Positions 40,331-53,438 of a stretch of 64,000 bases of DNA are shown here, piece by piece. Every line of letters begins with the position of its first letter. Position 1 is the first letter of the stretch. The notes under the pieces are model-generated. The model had not been told where the DNA came from and ran no database searches. It saw nothing but the letters and a program-made list of their open reading frames with translations. Both the position numbers and the translations under genes were made by a program. Source of the stretch: Caenorhabditis remanei (lineage: Eukaryota > Nematoda > Chromadorea > Rhabditida > Rhabditidae); the NCBI RefSeq assembly GCF_010183535.1, contig NC_071330.1, positions 8,847,717 to 8,911,716 on the forward strand. The letters run 5' to 3'.

Positions 40331-42369
40331 ATGATACCACCTCCACCCAACACATCTTCTCTTACGTGTACTCCAGAAGAAGAATCAGAAAATTATAAAG
40401 CCGTTGAAAATATGTTTGCAACTCTATATTTTTTCTTACCATTCAGTGCTCTTGGAGCGTTAATTGGTACGTTTGTTGGCTAGAAAGCTGCTCTAAAAAC
40501 TCTAATTGTTTCAGCAAACGTGATCTACTTAATAGTAGTTACAGTAGGAATTCGAAAAGGAAAATTACCTTTGAAACGATATGCACTGACTATAAATCGC
40601 ACATGTGCCGACATTTTCACAATAATCGTCGGAACTTATTTTTATATGAAACAGAAAATGGATAGATGTGATTCTCATATCTGTCTTCCGGTTGAAACTG
40701 ATGTTTCTCGATATGTTCTTCAAGTTGTTTTTGTTCTCAACTATTGGTGTGTTAGTCTTTCGTATTCTGGTATTGCTGTACTCACCAACTATGCTGTCAG
40801 AGCTCCTTTGCAGTATAAGGTGAGACCACATTGAGAAGAATATCTTATTCGAATAATTCAGGTCAATCTGACATCAATGAAAGTTGCGAAATATATTTTG
40901 ATCGGTTGGTTGGCACTACTGTTTTGTTTTTTACTTTGTGTCGTGCTGGTGCATCGAGGGGAATTGGATTATAATAGCAACTCAGTCATTCATTTGTTTC
41001 TTGATGATTTCGATTCTGACGAGGTGAGTGATAATCAAAACTGATAATATCTCAAATCAATCAAATTTAAGTATATCGGTGAATGGCTCGTTGATTTGTG
41101 CAATCATATTAAATCTCATCCTGGAACTCGAAGTCTCATTGTAACTATACTTCCACCTATATTTTTCTATCTGATATCTGTTGTCAGCTATGTTTTTATT
41201 ATTCATTTGCTATTCTCTAGGAGAAAAGTATCTTCTTATCACCGTCATTGGGGTTCAATGCTCCGTCTTGGTATCCATCTCATTCTGTTTGCTGGTACTT
41301 GTGCTCTTACGGGGACTGCTTATCTCGGATCATTTTCTATTGGAGACTTCTGTGAACAACATCAAACGGTACGTTACCTGAAATCATTAGATTATGAAGA
41401 ATTCTTTATTCTCTGATAACCTCGTAATGAGGCAGTCTCTTGTAACCGTTCCAGAAATGTCATTACCAGTTTTAATCGAGACTTTTAATGAATCTTACAG
41501 TCATTTTCAGCCGCTGAAGCAGTTGTGATATTCCGAAACCATTCAAATCAATACTTTAAACACTGTTCGACTTATTTTTCAGAACGAGCCAATGTGTCTT
41601 GAAGCAGTTGTCTCATACATGTGGAATACAGCAGCTGCTTTAATCGGATGGATATGTCGAATGGTGATTGATGCAACAGTTGATACGGTAGACATTGCGT
41701 GCTTCTTCATTATTTATTCCAAGGTTCAATTTCAACTATTTTCTGATTTCAGTTAAATGACGACGTGTTACGGAGAACGTTTTTCAACAGTATTCGACAC
41801 CGCTTATCCTATGGTCCTACTAATACGGCTAATGATGTACGATGCACTCTTTTATGCAGTAGTTGATTCACTTGGAAGTCAGAATTTGTTTCGATTCATT
41901 TATTCGTTCTATTCTGAGATTCCTATCATCAACTACCGTATAAAAGCCACCTGCTTACACATAACCAACTAACTTTTTATTTTTCTTTCAGACAAAATTA
42001 ATATTGAATCAAATAGAGGTATGATGATATGACTGCTTTACCAATTCATTGCACTCTTTTATATCACAAGCGCGTTCATCGTTGTTCACTTCCCAATTAT
42101 ATTGCATGTTGGCTATGTTTGGAGTGATTTTTAATCTACGCCCAAACTCAAATTTGAGAATTTTTGACACAAAATTCCCAGTTCCTTGTGACAAACTTGT
42201 CAAATTACTTAATTTTCAGATATCATGCCATAAAACATCGACTGGTCCTCCGAGAAAAACAGAAAGTGTTCAAATGGAGTCCTTGATCAAAAAAGTGCCA
42301 TCAAGAAACAGGAGACTCAAAATAACTGCTTCAAAAAACGCGACGATTCTAGAAGAAAGTATTGCATGA
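40331..42369 (+). CDS. Seven-helix receptor-like (putative GPCR)
   Basis: Eight exons: 40331-40466, 40515-40819, 40862-41023, 41072-41368, 41583-41687, 41753-41836, 41992-42018, 42220-42369. All join in frame to give 421 aa. The ATG follows a TTTTTTTGCAG acceptor by 7 nt, suggesting SL1 trans-splicing. Seven hydrophobic segments: ~29-58 (LYFFLPFSALGALIANVIYL), ~72-95, ~113-142 (with CVSLSYSGIAVLTNYAV), ~158-178, ~223-250, ~261-285 and ~305-332 (SYMWNTAAALIGWICRMVID). The N-terminus is short, proline-rich, with one NTSS sequon. The C-terminal tail is basic and S/T-rich. Topology and the Asn in helix 1 suggest a rhodopsin-like GPCR, but no DRY or NPxxY motif is clear, so the class is unassigned. 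Poly(A) signal AATAAA at 42457-42462. Convergent with trp-1. Confidence 0.82.
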
Positions 42370-42708
42370 ATTATGTACATCTTTTTCTGCCTTGTTTTTA
42401 TATTGGATTGAAAAATTGTTGTTGAATTTATACATTTCCAGCTCAAATGTTTAGAGAATAAAAAGATCGAAAGTGAAATTAAAAAACAATGAAATCATAA
42501 AAATTTGAATAAAACCTATCGTACGTTAGTAATACAGTTTCAGAAGTTTTTATACCCGATAGTTGAAAAGGAGTGAAAATGAGTGGAGACTGACATATGC
42601 ATACAGAATCTTTTCTAGAGTTACAAAATCTATTCGATTCAGATTTTAACAACTCACGACCAAAGATTCAAGGGAATGGATAACACTCTTTTGAAAGAGA
42701 ATAGTATA
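42370..42708. other. Shared 3' region between convergent genes
   Basis: Contains the receptor gene poly(A) signal (42457-42462). The trp-1 3' UTR enters from the other side. No gene. Confidence 0.6.
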
Positions 42709-45700
42709 TCATTTTTCAACGTTAAATTCAACATGACTATGAGATGCAGGACTTTTCACTTCAACCATTCCATTTATCAATCGATCGAATTTCTCATTCA
42801 TTTCTTTTCTCAACGTTTCCATCAGCTCAACTGTAGTTAAGTTCTCTTGAGATGCTCTGAAAGTTGAAAATGTTTTCAGATTCAATTGATAATAGGTCAA
42901 GTAATACCTTAAAACACCTCTAGGTGGTTTGACAACCGACGTCTCCAAAATTGTTCCATTAATCGGAAAACTCATGGAAGTATCCGTTTTACGAAGTGCA
43001 CTGTGTGGAGGCTGAGCGAACACGGGAAGTAGTTTAGGCTGGAAAAAATGAGTAAAATTTAGTTGTGGGTTTCCGAAAGTTTACAGTAAAATTCGATTGA
43101 AATGTTTCCGACAAAGGTCTGTCTGGCAGTTTCGAATCAGCTTCACTTGCTCTTCTTTTTTGATTTTTTCGAACAGGAGCCTCTTCACTGATGATACCGG
43201 GAAGCGTTGAATTGACTGGAGGTGTGTAAAGAACTGATGATTTCCGAGATCTGAAATTTATGAATCTCGAAGAATACACCTCAAGAATAATGCAGATAAA
43301 GACACTAAACTAGAAGCAAAACTGAGGAAAAAGAGTAGAAGTAGAAGAAAGTACTTTAGGAAAAACCTCGTTTCATCTGCCTCTTCATCGGTTGAACTCG
43401 TCTCATCACTCTTCTCATCTTCTTCTGATTCTTCTGCAACTGACGGACGTGTCTTTGGTAATCTCATACTTCCACCGTATACTCGAGCTCTTGAATTCGT
43501 GCTCATTGTCCGCATTATGTCTCTTTTCACTGCGTCAATATGAGATGAACTACGAACGATTTCTCGCCGACGGTCATCTCGAAGCTCATATCTGAAATTT
43601 AAATTTTAAGATTCTTTTTGAGCAGCTGACGTTTCACATATGTTTCTTATCATAAGATTTATGACAATCTTGGGAAAATTTGGTGGTTTTGAGTCAGCCA
43701 CAGCTCTAAATCCAATTGGGAGCTTTCGAGTATTTTACCCACCTTAAACTGCTGATATCCTGCTTTATTTCATGTAAATCATCCTCATTGACTCCATCCA
43801 TTTTCATTTCTTTCTTTGTTTGATGAATGAATCTTGCCACGAGACGCTGAATTATATCTGCATAAGTCAGAGGAACTTTTGCTGTTTCATCATCTTGCCC
43901 TCCTGATTTTTCCATTTCATTTCGTTTCCGAGAGTATCCGGGACGCTGAAATTAAAATGAGTTGTTTACTTCAGATAAGTTTAATTTTTTACCCGAATAG
44001 TAGCTCTATTCCTGTTCTTCTGATAAGTATATTTTCCAAGTAACCATCTCACGGAATTCAACAAAAAGTTCGCAAAGTTGACGAGTGATTTTGGAGTTAT
44101 AATAATATTAAATGGAGGTGGAAGACTCGATCCTTCATCGAAATGAGCCATCCACAGTTTTGTTCGATGAAACTTCCATTCCAAATCGGCATGATCGTTG
44201 ATGATTTGAAAAGAATGCGACATCATGGCAATCAGCATATTCAGCAGTACAATTATAGATGTACAATGATACATGATAAACATTCCTTGTCCAACCCATT
44301 GTGTTATCTTATGATTTTCGATTACATCCGTGTCTTCTGGCTTTGTAATAGAGAATAGAGACCAGAGAAGTGTTAAATATGAATCAGCAATCGAGGAGAA
44401 TACATTTGAACTCTGTTTACACGTGGCACCAGGTAAACATACATCTGTATTCGGGTCATAATACCAATAGAGTTGAGCAAGTCCAATCGAGAAAGAACTG
44501 ATGATCAGGACAAATATGAAACAGAATTTGGCAACATCAACCAGCATACAGCCAAGAGAAATCTGAAATTTGCTCTATGAAATTTTTGAAAATATGTTGG
44601 TTCCTCACCTGAAGAGGTCCCAAATAAGGATTTGTTTGGAAGAGATAAATGATTCGAGCAAAGGAAAAAACATTTCCAACAGCAAACAGTGCTTCAGCGA
44701 CTAACATTGGTTCTTCCGATGACCAATGTGTACGAACTGTGTATCGATATGGATCCTCACGATATGTGAATATGTAATACGCGCTTAGTCTGAAGTTTTC
44801 AATTTTCAGAATTAGAAACGACTGTGTGAATTGGTACCTGATTGAAATAGTACATAAATAGAGACAAATCATAAGAAAATCAAGCCAATTCCACCATTGT
44901 CTCATGTATCTCTTGAATCCTTCTTCCCATAATTGTTTGATTTCTGACCACAACATTCCGATGACCCATGTGAAAACAAGTGATTCCACCCATGTTGCAG
45001 GCGGTCCACGATCCGAAGCTCGCGTTACTCCGCCCTCAAAACATGAAGATCATCATCAGAAGATATTTGACTTCAACTCACTCTTTCTCCTTTTTCATAT
45101 CGATAATCTTCAAATGTTGCCCATGTTAGTAATCCTAGAAATGTTGCGAAAGAGATGGAATAGTAGAAGAACTTCATGAATGGAGATCGAACCAGTTTAC
45201 CCAATCGACTTCTTGGCATCTGGAATGTACAATTATTAGAAAAGAGAAAACGAAAAAAGATGTTTACCAGAATATACAAAAGACAGAAAATAGGCCAAAA
45301 GATGAGTAGAAAAGCGTAGAGAAAGAAGCTAGCCCATGTTCCACTTTGTTGGCGATACGGGATGCCTTCATACCAGATTGAGGTTAGAAGTTGTTGGCAA
45401 TGAGGATGCGAGACAAACTGAAACAATTATGTGAGTCAGCTGTTAGTTGTTAAAATCTATTTCGTCAAGTTCGAACTATTTCCATGAATAATCGTTCACC
45501 TCTGTCGCTTAAATATTAATCAGATCAGCTGAACATCTGCACTAATCATCTTACCGCTTTTTGTTCATATTTGATTGCCAGTTTCAGTCTTGACAATGAT
45601 AGTTTACTCTCCCAAACATCAATATTTTCTTCTTTATTGTTTCCATCTTTATTTAGAATTGCAATAACTTCTTCTGAACTTCGACATTGACTCAAAAGAT

Positions 45701-46724
45701 CACATGAATATTGTTTGCATTGTTCCGATAATTGCAGGTAAGTTTCTTTGAACTCGTGTTCTTCGAACGCCAATTTTTGTAGATCCCATGAAAGTTTGAA
45801 TGCTTCATTGATTGGATCAGAACTTGTTAAGGACATATACGCAGGACTTGCAAGTGCACGATATGTGTTTATCCGTTTCAGAGAGTACTGAAGTGAATCA
45901 TAAAGACGTTCACGATCACACGTCTCGCAAATACACATGTGGCTGAAAATAGAAACGATTGCCAACCGAAGAATCAAAAAAGTGTGGAACTTCTAGAAAC
46001 TAACTTGTGTGGCGGATCAATCTTCGCATCTTTTCGAATCAACATTTGTAAAATTTCAAATTGATTCAGCTGTGCAGCCAGTATAACCGGTGAAATATCA
46101 CTTGAATACTCTGCACTCGCAGCTTCAGATGGATCTAGAGCCTGAGTCCAACCCTCTCCAAGCATTTCTTTTGTGATATTGGGATGATTAACGAGCACTT
46201 CAACAAGTCGATACACACCTGAATATTAAGATTTGGAAACCATCACCCTAACAGTTTGAATACCTTCTCGTATTGCACACAACAATGCATTTCCAATTCG
46301 AATATCTGGCTGTTGAAGAAGTAATTCAACAACTTCCATATTCTCATTATCAACTGCTATTTCCAGTGCTGTTCGACCCATTGAATCAAGGCAGTTCACA
46401 TTCAATCGACGTTCTCCATCGTGCTGAAATAACAAATTAATTGAAATATCTGGAAGTCAACATTTAGAATCTTACATAGTCCAAAAACTCTTGTAATGTT
46501 GGTTTATTTCCTAGTTCAGCTGCCTCCAGAAACCTGAATAATTTGGAAATTACAGATGTATTCTTTCTCCGGTTGTAGAATGCTTACCTTCTTTCCTCGG
46601 GACTAATCATATCATTTGTTCTGATATGAACTGCCGCAGGTGGTGGCATATTCTGAAGATTTCTGTTTCTTGGTCGTGGTGATGGAGCACAACGAGAGAA
46701 TCGACGTCCTTGTGCCGACAACAT
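42709..46724 (-). CDS. trp-1: TRPC-type cation channel TRP-1
   Basis: Receptor- or store-linked non-selective cation channel of the canonical TRP subfamily. Fifteen minus-strand exons: 46724-46588, 46533-46476, 46423-46264, 46218-46005, 45942-45555, 45417-45268, 45219-45082, 45034-44838, 44789-44609, 44562-43993, 43945-43743, 43591-43367, 43250-43085, 43038-42908, 42856-42709. They keep phase and give 1,021 aa, close to the C. elegans length I remember. N-terminal ankyrin-type repeats span ~45-200 (e.g. DSMGRTALEIAVDNENMEVVELLL), followed by six membrane segments at ~335-655. The pore helix region SYLTLLWSLFSI has LLW where TRPCs usually have LFW. The TRP box reads EWKFHRTKLWMAHFDEG (~669-685). 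A long acidic/serine-rich cytoplasmic tail ends EFNVEK. Convergent with the receptor gene. Confidence 0.97.
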
Positions 46725-49700
46725 CCTTCAAATTTAAACTGATTTATTCCATTTCCTTCACTCTTTTTTTTCTTGGTCCACTTGAAAAAGTTTCTTTTGA
46801 ATTTTTCTAGTTTGATGGAGAACAAAATGCTTCTTCTCTCAATAAAACCGAATCGTTTGGGTTGGTTTGTAAACAAAAAAAGAAAGCAAGACTGAAGTCA
46901 CCGCTAAACATTTGATGGCCAATTGGATAGAAATAAAGTTTTTGTGCTGCTGTTATATCCTGTTATCCCATTTGTCTATTACACATCTGACGTAGTTCAG
47001 AGCCCCCGCAAATATATATATTCTGCTGAATTCAGAAGAAGTCAGTACTCGAAAAACTTATTAACTCAAGTGGGGAGGTCTAGTCCGTTTTTAAGAAAGA
47101 GAGCAAGAAGTACGCGCACCGGACGCCATCCTCCATTCCAATCATTTCTTCCTCTTCGTCGTCGACGTCTTCTTTATCTTGATTTGATGGACTACAGCTT
47201 TTGATGTAATTGAAGAATATGAGCTGAACAGTTCCACTCTTGCAAAATCACAAAAATTGAAAAAGAGATATACAGAGAGAAGGAATAAAACGTGTAGATG
47301 CCCCTTCAGTAGACAAATTCTCTTCAACAGATGATGATGATTGAGAAGAAAAAGAAATGAGAAAATTGAATGGAAAAACAAAAACAGATGTGTTTTGTGT
47401 TGACTACGGGGGATGAAACTTTCAAATGACATTTTGACAACTTTCGAACCAGAATCTTCATTATTTTGTCAGTTTTTGACAAAGTGAGCATACAGAGTGA
47501 AAGGGAAAAGTTTGTGGTTTCAATGAAATACGGGATTTTGAAGTCAAGGATCGTAAACTTTCTGGTCGCTTCTAAGTTTCTTAACAGAACTCTCTATAGC
47601 TATAGTTAAAATAACCTTCTTGTTTTATATGTGGAGTGTGAACTTGGGAAAATCATGGATTTTGTATAGTTTCTATAAAAACCATCAGTTTGTGAGTAGA
47701 ATTCTTAACCGAATTCTGATTGTTCTCGGAGTTCAAACTGAGAACTTTTCATTTTGCCAATTTCTAAATCTTTTTTTTTAAACCGTCAGCGAACCGAAGT
47801 GCAAAATCAACTTTTATGAGCCACTCACCTATGAAATTTCCAATATAAATGTAGAGAATATTCAAAAGCAATACTGAGATTCAGAATGCGAAAACGCCAG
47901 AACGCTTATAAATCTCAAGAAAAAAGTGAAAAGCGGGAAAAGACCTCCCAAAGGACCTGTCATATTCCTGAAAGTTCAAAAACATGGGACACGTGTCGGG
48001 TCTTTGAGCTGTGATCTCATCGGTGACCGGCGGGAATTTTGGAACAATTGTTTGTCTGGAGGAGTGATAATAGAAGTTTGGTCAGTTAAATAAACATTTC
48101 TTTGAACAAAAGATGGATGGGAGCAACACTCAAAAAGTTTCAATTTCACAGATCTTTGAAATCTCGTTCATGAAAACTAGTTCTCTGTCTAATGGTGACA
48201 TAAGTTATTTGTAAGATTGAGGGAAAGTCATAAGCTTTATTTTAAAAACAGAGACTCTGGATTTTGCTTCCGAATATTCTTCAAAAATGAACGACACATT
48301 TCACAAGTTTACAGAGTTTTGCAGAGACAGCTCCATGGAAACAAAAGCAAATTTAGTAGACGAGGAAACGGGAAAAAAGATGAAAAGACATAGGAAGATT
48401 CTAGTAAAATGCCCTAAGGGTTGAGGGAGGGAATCTCCAGAAATCAGTGAGTGTGAAGATGATGATGGAGAAGAAAAAAGTGGGAAAAAGATGGAGGAAC
48501 CACGGCGGTTGAATAAGAAGAATGATAGAAAGAGAAGAAAAACAGAAGAAGGAAAAGAAGAAGATGTCGCCCGAATTTGACGAGATGAGCCCGATTCTCT
48601 CTTGTCAAAAACGAGGAGACTTTTGATATCGAACACGAATAGACTCCGCCCAATTTTCCGGAGGTTTTCTCTTTTTTGATTCTCGTTTCTCTTGAAGACG
48701 TTGTTGAAAAACGTTGAAAATAGAATAGCTCTTGTCCGTGGCACGTCGTTTCGTAGGCATCACCCGGTAATCTTATTCAAGACTGAGAAGATGAAAGAGA
48801 AGATGTCATAAGTCGTTTTTCTTTTTCTTTTTTACACCATTGACTTCTGAATCATCCTGAGTTTGGGTACATTTGGAACCGCCTGTTTGAACATTTTTGG
48901 AGAAAACTACGGAGAACTAGCAAAAATATGAAGAGATTGATATCCCTCGAGACCAGTTATGCACTCACTTGAATCATATTTCAGCGCAAAGAGCACATTT
49001 TTCATAGGATGGGAACTCAAACTTTTCTCTTTTTTTTCTTGCGGACGTGTCATTTTTGGACAAAGTGCAGGGATCACTTTTTGTCTGCAGCTTACTATCA
49101 GACAACGGAGATGTTTGAGAATGTTGGAGTAAAACGGAGATGTTTGAGAATGTTGGAGTGTGTAAGTCTCAAAACTGAGTTCTGATAGGTGATACATGGT
49201 AGATTACCGAACTAGGCATGTCACCATTTCGAAGGAAAATCGCTGGTGTTTTTTAACAAAATACTTTTTATTGAAGATAGTAATAATTTTCGAGTTTTTG
49301 AACTTTTGAAACAAAAATATTTCATACCTGTACTGTTGATAACTATGTGTTTATGAGATGTTCAAACCAAGATTAGTAATATTATTGATCACTCTTTTGA
49401 ACCAGGAATGAATAATTCATGTTTCATATGATTTTCACTTTTAGAGGATTCAGTGAATATGATTTTCTGGAACGTACCGAGAGTGAACCAAATCAACTTG
49501 AGCTCGATAAACCGACCCATTTTATAAGTAAATCCCACAAAAAAGAAATAAAAAACTTACGACTCTGTGTCGAGATACTGATACGAATTTTTGTGATTCA
49601 TCGTCGTCTTCTTGTCTCAACAAACTCCTTTTTCGATGCCTTTTCCCTCGACAAATTTGTCGTCATTTAATTTTGGTGCCGCCTAAATTTCTTAAATCTG

Positions 49701-50928
49701 TGGACTACTACGATGCAGAAAGAAGAAGAAAACGCGGAGTGAATCAAATAAAAAAGAGAATGAGCTTCCCGTCACAACTTGATAATTTCAGAAATAATCA
49801 ATCTGATTTCTAAAGAATCGATAAATGAAAAAAAACAAGAAGATTCTGAGATTCTCTGTTTTCTTAGTTTATTTTACTCAAAAAACAAGTATGAAGACCA
49901 TTTTCTGGTAGAATGTCTCCAGGGATTCTAAAAAAAAACTTCAGAAGTAAAGAGAAAAGAAAGAAGAAAAAGAGACGACGGCGATTTCATTGGGACTGAA
50001 AACGAAAAAAGAGACAAGGAATGCCGCAGATATGAGATGGTTCCCACGGCAAAACGATTCGAAAGAAATTAGATACTTTTCCAAAATTGCGTGACATTTT
50101 GAAGAGATTCGACAATAGAATTGTTGTGGATGGAAAAAAAACGAATGTTAGTTGGAAGTTAGGACGTATTTTCTGATTATGATTCGGTTGGATTTCCTGT
50201 GAAAAACCAATCTTTAGGTACCTAAAGCCTCCCAGTGGGTATAATAAAAAGAGGCAGAGGGTCTTTGCAAAGAACATTAAAATATAAGAAGGGCGGAGTT
50301 TTTCTCTATCATAAAATCCAAAAGAAAATTGTAATGAAGTTCTGGAGGTTTTGTTCTTCAGACCCAAAAAGTAGAAGTAGATATTTCAAAGACAGCCTTA
50401 TTCCTGTAAAAAAGGAACAACTCTTTCACGGGTTGCTTCGATTCTCAGTTTAACTTCCCAAAACATGGAAATTCCTTTGAAAACATATGTCAACTTCACT
50501 GATCTCTGGTTTTTTTGAATTTTTTACAAACAATTGAGACCTGGATGAAGTAAATGAATTTATTAATAAGGGAAAAAAGCATGAAAACAAAGTAACTGCA
50601 TTAAAAACCCCACAATAAGCAATAATCTAATTATAATACATCCGTCATGCAGGTCTAAAACTATTGTAGTGATAGTTATTTCATCTGGTTAGTAGTGAGC
50701 TAGAAATTTTCAAAAATTAGAAGTGCTCTGCCCTGATCTTCGTCAAAAGATCAATTCAATATTTTCCAAACTATTGAAAGATTATCACATTCAGTAAGAG
50801 TGAAACTTCCCAAACATTAGAAAGTAATGACATGAGTGACACGATGGTAACATAAAATAGATGCATATATACATAAATAAACTACATAAATAAACAAAAG
50901 AATAACTTAGATTGAAAACAAAATAGAA
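46725..50928. other. trp-1 upstream, gene-poor
   Basis: No supported gene. Contains GGGCGGAG boxes at 48644-48651 (minus) and 50291-50298 (plus), a GGCGGGAA motif near 48028, purine-rich tracts at 48470-48570 and 49920-49980, and a 29-nt tandem duplication (49104-49159). Frames at 46923-47204, 48301-48744 and 49987-50367 are low complexity. Confidence 0.45.
49104..49159. repeat. 29-nt tandem duplication
   Basis: The unit AACGGAGATGTTTGAGAATG..., 27 nt plus AA, occurs twice head to tail and identically. A recent local duplication in non-coding DNA. Confidence 0.85.
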
Positions 50929-52235
50929 CTAAGTGGACGGAAAGTACTTCTTCTCCAGATCATCTGCTCTCTTCTTCGCAGCCTTCTCTCCAACATTTCT
51001 TCCTGAACTTCTGCAGCTCCAACGTCATTCTGCAGCTCCAACGTCAGATTACTCTTACTGCTTTATAAAACTTTTGCAAGACCATTCTTAGAATACGGGA
51101 CGGTTGTTTCCAACCCAACTGATATGAAAACAGTGAAATCCATAGAAGCGGTGCAAAATAATTTCACTAGAAGAGTAATGTTTAGAGTGGCACGTAAAAG
51201 AATTCTTAATACGGACCCAGAGTACCGAAGTGCTGCTGACCGCCTTATTGACTACAACCTTCAAACTCTTAAAGATCGGCGGGAACACTTTGACGTTAAA
51301 TTTTTCCAAAAACTTCTACTGGGTAAAATTGCAATCGACCACAACAATTACTTTAGTTACTCTCCCACAAAAACCAGGCGTGGCCACTCCTACCGATGGA
51401 AGAAATCAAAAACTAAAATAGGCAGATTATTTTTTACAAACAGAGTGCTGAATAAAATAGTAAATCAAAAGCCCTAGAAGAAACACGGATTCTGACATTT
51501 CTGAACTTGACTTCTGACTTCCCCTCCTCTTTTTATTGTATTTTTTATTTTTTTTGTATTCTATTTTCAATTGATTAACCTTCACGTATCGAGCATGCGT
51601 GAATAAATAATAATAATAATAATAACTACCAACGTCTCGTTCCAGTTCATAATCTCTCCGCAACTCGGGAGCCAACTTCAACACTTTGGAGTACATTATT
51701 CCATCGCTATTTCCATGATAATCACCAAGTTTCATCGATTTCCTTTTGCGTTGAGTTCTCTGTTTTGGTGTTCCAGTTGGCCGTTTTGTCAAACGAAATT
51801 TCTTGATCTTCGAAGCAGAAGGAATCGGAAGTTTAGATGGAGATAAGCCATTATTCTTTGATCTTTTCCTATCACATTGAATAGTTGGCTGAGAATGAAA
51901 ATCAAGGGAAGCTGAGTGAGATGGTGAAGAAGCTGTAGATATGCACTATATTGTTGAAAATTATAAAACATTTTCTCAAAGGCTACCTTGATTCGGTTCT
52001 GAATGAGAACGCTGGATCAACCCTGTTGTTTTTTGAGTTTTTGATGATTGATGCACTTTTGAAGGTACAGTTGAAGTTGATATTAGACTTGGATCGTCTT
52101 TTGAGATTTGTTGGAGGAATGATGATGAATGTTGACTATCATCATTCTCAGAACCGCAGCAAACCTACAAAAAATTATTCAAACTTTGGTTTTTATTTAA
52201 TTCCAATTTCTTACCATATCCCGATTTTTAGTCAT
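50929..52235 (-). CDS. Small basic Ser-rich protein, unknown
   Basis: A four-exon model I assembled: 52235-52215 (MTKNRDM), 52164-51987, 51932-51630 and 51002-50929. The first two introns are 50 and 54 bp with clean GT-AG ends. Phases agree (0, 1, 1) and the product is 191 aa. Residues ~8-90 are S/Q/T-rich (e.g. SSSFLQQISKDDPS). Then comes a basic stretch KIKKFRLTKRPTGTPKQRTQ and KRKSMKLGDYHGNSDG, a conserved-looking block MYSKVLKLAPELRRDYELE, and a charged end KKRADDLEKKYFPST. The lysine-rich centre suggests a nuclear or nucleic-acid-binding protein, but I recognise no domain. The last intron (627 bp) contains a LINE fragment. Its donor G|GTAGTT abuts the element, so the real 3' end could differ (see findings). 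Confidence 0.68.
51023..51628 (+). mobile_element. 3' fragment of a non-LTR (LINE) retrotransposon
   Basis: A 5'-truncated LINE. From about 51047 to 51477 one frame encodes the end of a reverse transcriptase ORF: TFARPFLEYGTVVSNPTD, then IEAVQNNFTRRVMFRVAR, the typical region after the thumb in worm LINEs, ending at TAG 51477. A short T-rich 3' UTR and a (TAA/ATA)n tail follow at 51603-51626. CCAACGTC occurs at both ends (about 51028-51035 and 51629-51636) as a likely target duplication. A 19-nt tandem duplication (TTCTGCAGCTCCAACGTCA) sits at the left edge. Orientation is opposite to the host gene. The subfamily (RTE, CR1 or other) cannot be fixed from this part. Confidence 0.85.
51603..51626. 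repeat. (TAA)n microsatellite tail of the LINE
   Basis: Seven or so TAA/ATA units directly after the LINE 3' UTR, as expected for a LINE that primes on a microsatellite tail. Confidence 0.85.
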
Positions 52236-53438
52236 TTTGATATAGCTATAAAATAATTGAATTCATGTAAATAAACATAAAATAACAGATACTTTGAATG
52301 AAGAATTTTTGGAAAACTTCTGAGTTAAAAATTGAAAGACAAAATTAATATTCATTCATAAAAAATTAAATATCTACTACAAATAGTGACATAAAAACTG
52401 ATTTTAAAAAATTAGGTACAATCTGAAAACATTAATTTTCCATTGGGTTAACTTTTCAGATTTTTAGATTACCGCTATCAAATTCCAAATTTTTTAGCTG
52501 TCAAATTTCCCCACTCAATGATTTCCACAATTTCAACATGTCAGATGTTCAGGAAGCCGGCCTTAGAAACGGTTTTGCAATTCTAATATGAGTCGGTTTT
52601 AATTTTCACCACAACTTTGTCAGTTGTGGTGAAATTTTTAATGATTTTTTTCGTTCACTTAAATAGTGAATAACTTTACTGATAATGTATGAATTATTTA
52701 CTAATTTAATATAAAGATTATTATTAAGTTTCTTAATAATTGTCAGAAAGTAATTTTCTGATTTCGCTTCTCTATCTCCCGAAAATGAGAAAAAAACTCA
52801 ATTTCACTGTACAAAGTAAGAGAGAGAAGGATGTCGGAGGAGACGCAGACAACGAGAGGACAGCGATTGGCGCAATTGTCGATCAAATCTCCACGCCTCC
52901 AAAAGATGTACTCCTAATGTCTCCCTCCTACCCGTACCTCCTAAAGAAAAGTGAGAAGGGGGAGGGGGCTTATGACAAAAGAGAGGAGAAAAGTAGGTCA
53001 CCAACCGGAGTCAAGAAATTATGAAAAAATGGGGATTCTCGAGTTTCCGCTCCCTTTTATACCGGTCCGCGGTGGGTGGGCGGAGCTTGCTAACCTAGCA
53101 TACTCTGTCTGCGTTTAACGTTCCGATAAAACAATCTTGTTACAACGAGATGGAGAACACTCGTTGCATCACTGGTTGCGGCATCACTGGTTGGTTGATT
53201 GACAGTTTTGCATCTAAGGTTTGCACCCTCCAGGAACCCTTCTCTCTTGTTCTGGTTTCAATCTCAGTTGGTGGCTACTCGGATTGCGAAATCCTTTGGT
53301 TTCGTAAATGAAGAGAAGAGACGGAAATTAGAATAGTGAGGGAACAATGAGACATCAGATGAGAGGGCATTACAACGCTATTTTTCGATCAAATTCAGCC
53401 GATTTTTTGTGAGACGGGAATGTATGTGTCTCTTTGTG
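52236..53438. other. Intergenic, no gene seen
   Basis: A near-perfect 16-nt hairpin at 52601-52637 and a GGGCGGAG box at 53078-53085 within a GC-richer patch (53040-53110). Duplicated GCATCACTGGTTG near 53165-53195. No exon series. Confidence 0.5.

Noticed and set aside
48301..48744. 147-codon minus-strand frame
   Set aside because: Serine/phenylalanine-rich shadow of a purine tract. A second frame overlaps it at 48444-48653.
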